Of a stretch of DNA of 6,454 bases, positions 5,293-6,454 are shown piece after piece. Source of the DNA: Kiritimatiellia bacterium (GTDB lineage: Bacteria; Verrucomicrobiota; Kiritimatiellia; RFP12; UBA1067); assembly GCA_017430155.1 (NCBI GenBank), contig JAFRNO010000047.1, forward strand, positions 1 through 6,454, written 5' to 3'. Within the stretch, counting starts at the first letter, position 1. Each line of letters starts with the position of its first letter. The notes beneath the pieces are model-generated. The model worked only from the letters and a program-made list of their open reading frames with translations. It was not told the origin of the DNA and made no database searches. The translations under genes were made by a program, and so were the position numbers.

Positions 5293-6454
5293 GCAAGAAG
5301 ACCCTGCGCGACGTCGACCTGAAGGGCAAGCGCGTCCTGATGCGCGTGGACTTCAACGTGCCGATGGCCAAGGACGGCAGCGGCAAGATCACGGACGACA
5401 CGCGCGTGGTGGCGGCCCTGCCGTCGATCAAGTACGTGCTCGAGCAGGGCGGCAGCCTCGTGCTGATGAGCCACCTCGGGCGTCCGAAGGGCAAGGGCTA
5501 CGAGGCCGAGTTCTCGCTCAAGCCCGTGGCCGACCACCTCGCGGAGCTGCTCGGCAAGCCGGTCGCGTTCGCGCCGGACTGCCTGAACGCCGACGCGGAG
5601 GTCGCCGCGCTCAAGCCGGGCGACGTGCTGCTCCTCGAGAACACCCGCTTCTACAAGGCCGAGGACGGCAAGGTCAAGAAGGACGACGAGAAGAAGGGCA
5701 TCCACCTCACGGAGGAGGAGTACCAGGCGAAGAAGGCCGAGCTCAAGGCCGCGCGCGCCGAGATGTCCAAGAAGCTCGCCTCGTACGGCGACGTGTACGC
5801 GAACGACGCGTTCGGCACGGCGCACCGCGCGCACGCCTCCACGGCGGTGGTCGCGGACTACCTGCAGCCGGCCGTCTCGGGCTTCCTGCTCGAGAAGGAG
5901 ATCAAGTTCCTCGGCGACGCGGTGGAGAACCCGGTGCGTCCGTTCGTGGCGATTCTCGGCGGCGCGAAGGTGAGCGACAAGCTGAAGGTCATCAAGAACC
6001 TCCTGGAGAAGGTCGACACGCTCGTCGTCGGCGGCGGCATGGCCTACACCTTCCTCAAGGCTCAGGGCCTGAAGGTCGGCAAGTCCCTCTGCGAGGACGA
6101 GCAGCTCGGCTACGCGAAGGAGATGCTCGACGCCGCGCAGGCGAAGGGCGTCAAGTTCCTGCTGCCCGTCGACTCGGTGGTGGCGGACAAGTTCCCCGAG
6201 ACGAAGGACGCCAGCGACATCCAGACGAAGGTCGTCGAGGGCGACATCGAGGACGGCTGGATGGGCCTCGACATCGGTCCCAAGTCGGTCGAGCTCTTCT
6301 CCGAGGCGATCAAGGGCGCCAAGACGGTCGTGTGGAACGGCCCGATGGGCTGCTTCGAGTTCGCGCCGCTCGCGAAGGGCACGTTCGGCGTGTGCGACGC
6401 GGTGGCCACGGTCAAGGCGAACGGCGGCACGTCGATCATCGGCGGCGGCGACAG
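5289..6454 (+). CDS. pgk: Phosphoglycerate kinase (3' partial)
   Basis: Pgk transfers the acyl phosphate of 1,3-bisphosphoglycerate to ADP in glycolysis, and the reverse in gluconeogenesis, in the cytoplasm. From the ATG at 5289, 388 complete codons are present and the frame is still open at the right edge. Family motifs in order: VDFNVP (20-25), SHLGRP (61-66), LLENTRF (115-121), YANDAFGTAHRAHAS (170-184), GGAKVSDK (224-231), VVGGGMAYTF (246-255), WNGPMGCFEF (349-358) and IIGGGD (383-388). About 30-40 residues should be missing at the C terminus, including the end of the nucleotide-binding domain. Between ENTRF and the NDAFG motif there is a charged insertion (about 126-161, Lys/Glu-rich, predicted helical) that most Pgk proteins lack. 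I recall a similar insertion in Bacteroidota Pgk. All of its roughly 44 lysine codons are AAG, a bias expected of a highly expressed gene in this genome. Confidence 0.96.
   Translation, partial: MSKKTLRDVDLKGKRVLMRVDFNVPMAKDGSGKITDDTRVVAALPSIKYVLEQGGSLVLMSHLGRPKGKGYEAEFSLKPVADHLAELLGKPVAFAPDCLNADAEVAALKPGDVLLLENTRFYKAEDGKVKKDDEKKGIHLTEEEYQAKKAELKAARAEMSKKLASYGDVYANDAFGTAHRAHASTAVVADYLQPAVSGFLLEKEIKFLGDAVENPVRPFVAILGGAKVSDKLKVIKNLLEKVDTLVVGGGMAYTFLKAQGLKVGKSLCEDEQLGYAKEMLDAAQAKGVKFLLPVDSVVADKFPETKDASDIQTKVVEGDIEDGWMGLDIGPKSVELFSEAIKGAKTVVWNGPMGCFEFAPLAKGTFGVCDAVATVKANGGTSIIGGGD

Noticed and set aside
5046..5834. Minus-strand open frame (262 codons) opposite rpsT-pgk
   Set aside because: Leu/Val/Arg-rich shadow of AAG/GAG-biased genes, with no signal of its own.
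1..6454. Mobile element, CRISPR array, toxin-antitoxin or defence system
   Set aside because: No transposase, terminal repeats, spaced direct repeats or defence-type genes are seen; almost all DNA is accounted for by housekeeping genes.

Overview
The window looks like a GC-rich bacterial chromosome fragment carrying core housekeeping genes. Protein-coding DNA is GC-rich, and pgk uses only AAG for lysine. The few intergenic promoters are AT-rich and have sigma70-like -35/-10 boxes, and several starts have clear Shine-Dalgarno sequences. That argues against Bacteroidota, even though the Pgk carries a lysine/glutamate-rich insertion of the kind I recall from Bacteroidota Pgk. Together with the family-10-like secreted glycosidase and the divergent ribosomal proteins, I lean tentatively to the PVC group (Kiritimatiellota/Lentisphaerota-like). 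This is an inference from style, not a marker-based assignment.

Layout. (1) 1-806: 3' part of a calcineurin-like metallophosphoesterase, cut by the left edge. (2) 807-899: AT-rich promoter region. (3) 900-3686: a tight four-gene cluster, rpsP (bS16), rplS (bL19), trmD (tRNA m1G37 methyltransferase) and a secreted GHL10-type glycoside hydrolase-like protein. rplS/trmD overlap by 1 nt (TAATG) and trmD/glycosidase by 4 nt (ATGA). Compared with the widespread order rpsP-rimM-trmD-rplS, rimM is absent and rplS and trmD are exchanged. (4) 3687-3769: a gap with a very GC-rich 9-bp hairpin and a strong Shine-Dalgarno. (5) 3770-4774: mtnA (5-methylthioribose-1-phosphate isomerase). (6) 4779-4854, minus strand: tRNA-Thr(CGU) with encoded CCA, convergent with mtnA and only 4 nt from its stop codon. 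(7) 4855-5001: divergent promoters, one firing left into the tRNA and one firing right into rpsT. (8) 5002-5292: rpsT (bS20), overlapping by 4 nt (ATGA) with (9) 5289 to the right edge: pgk (phosphoglycerate kinase), incomplete at its C terminus.

The genes serve translation (bS16, bL19, bS20, TrmD, tRNA-Thr), glycolysis (Pgk), methionine salvage (MtnA) and, probably, carbohydrate handling outside the cytoplasm (GHL10 protein). I do not see a mobile element, CRISPR array, defence system or other clearly new system. The points of interest are gene-order rearrangement, unusual translational couplings (bS20-Pgk, TrmD-glycosidase), residue-level deviations in TrmD and bL19, the Pgk insertion, and a promoter style shared by three transcription units.
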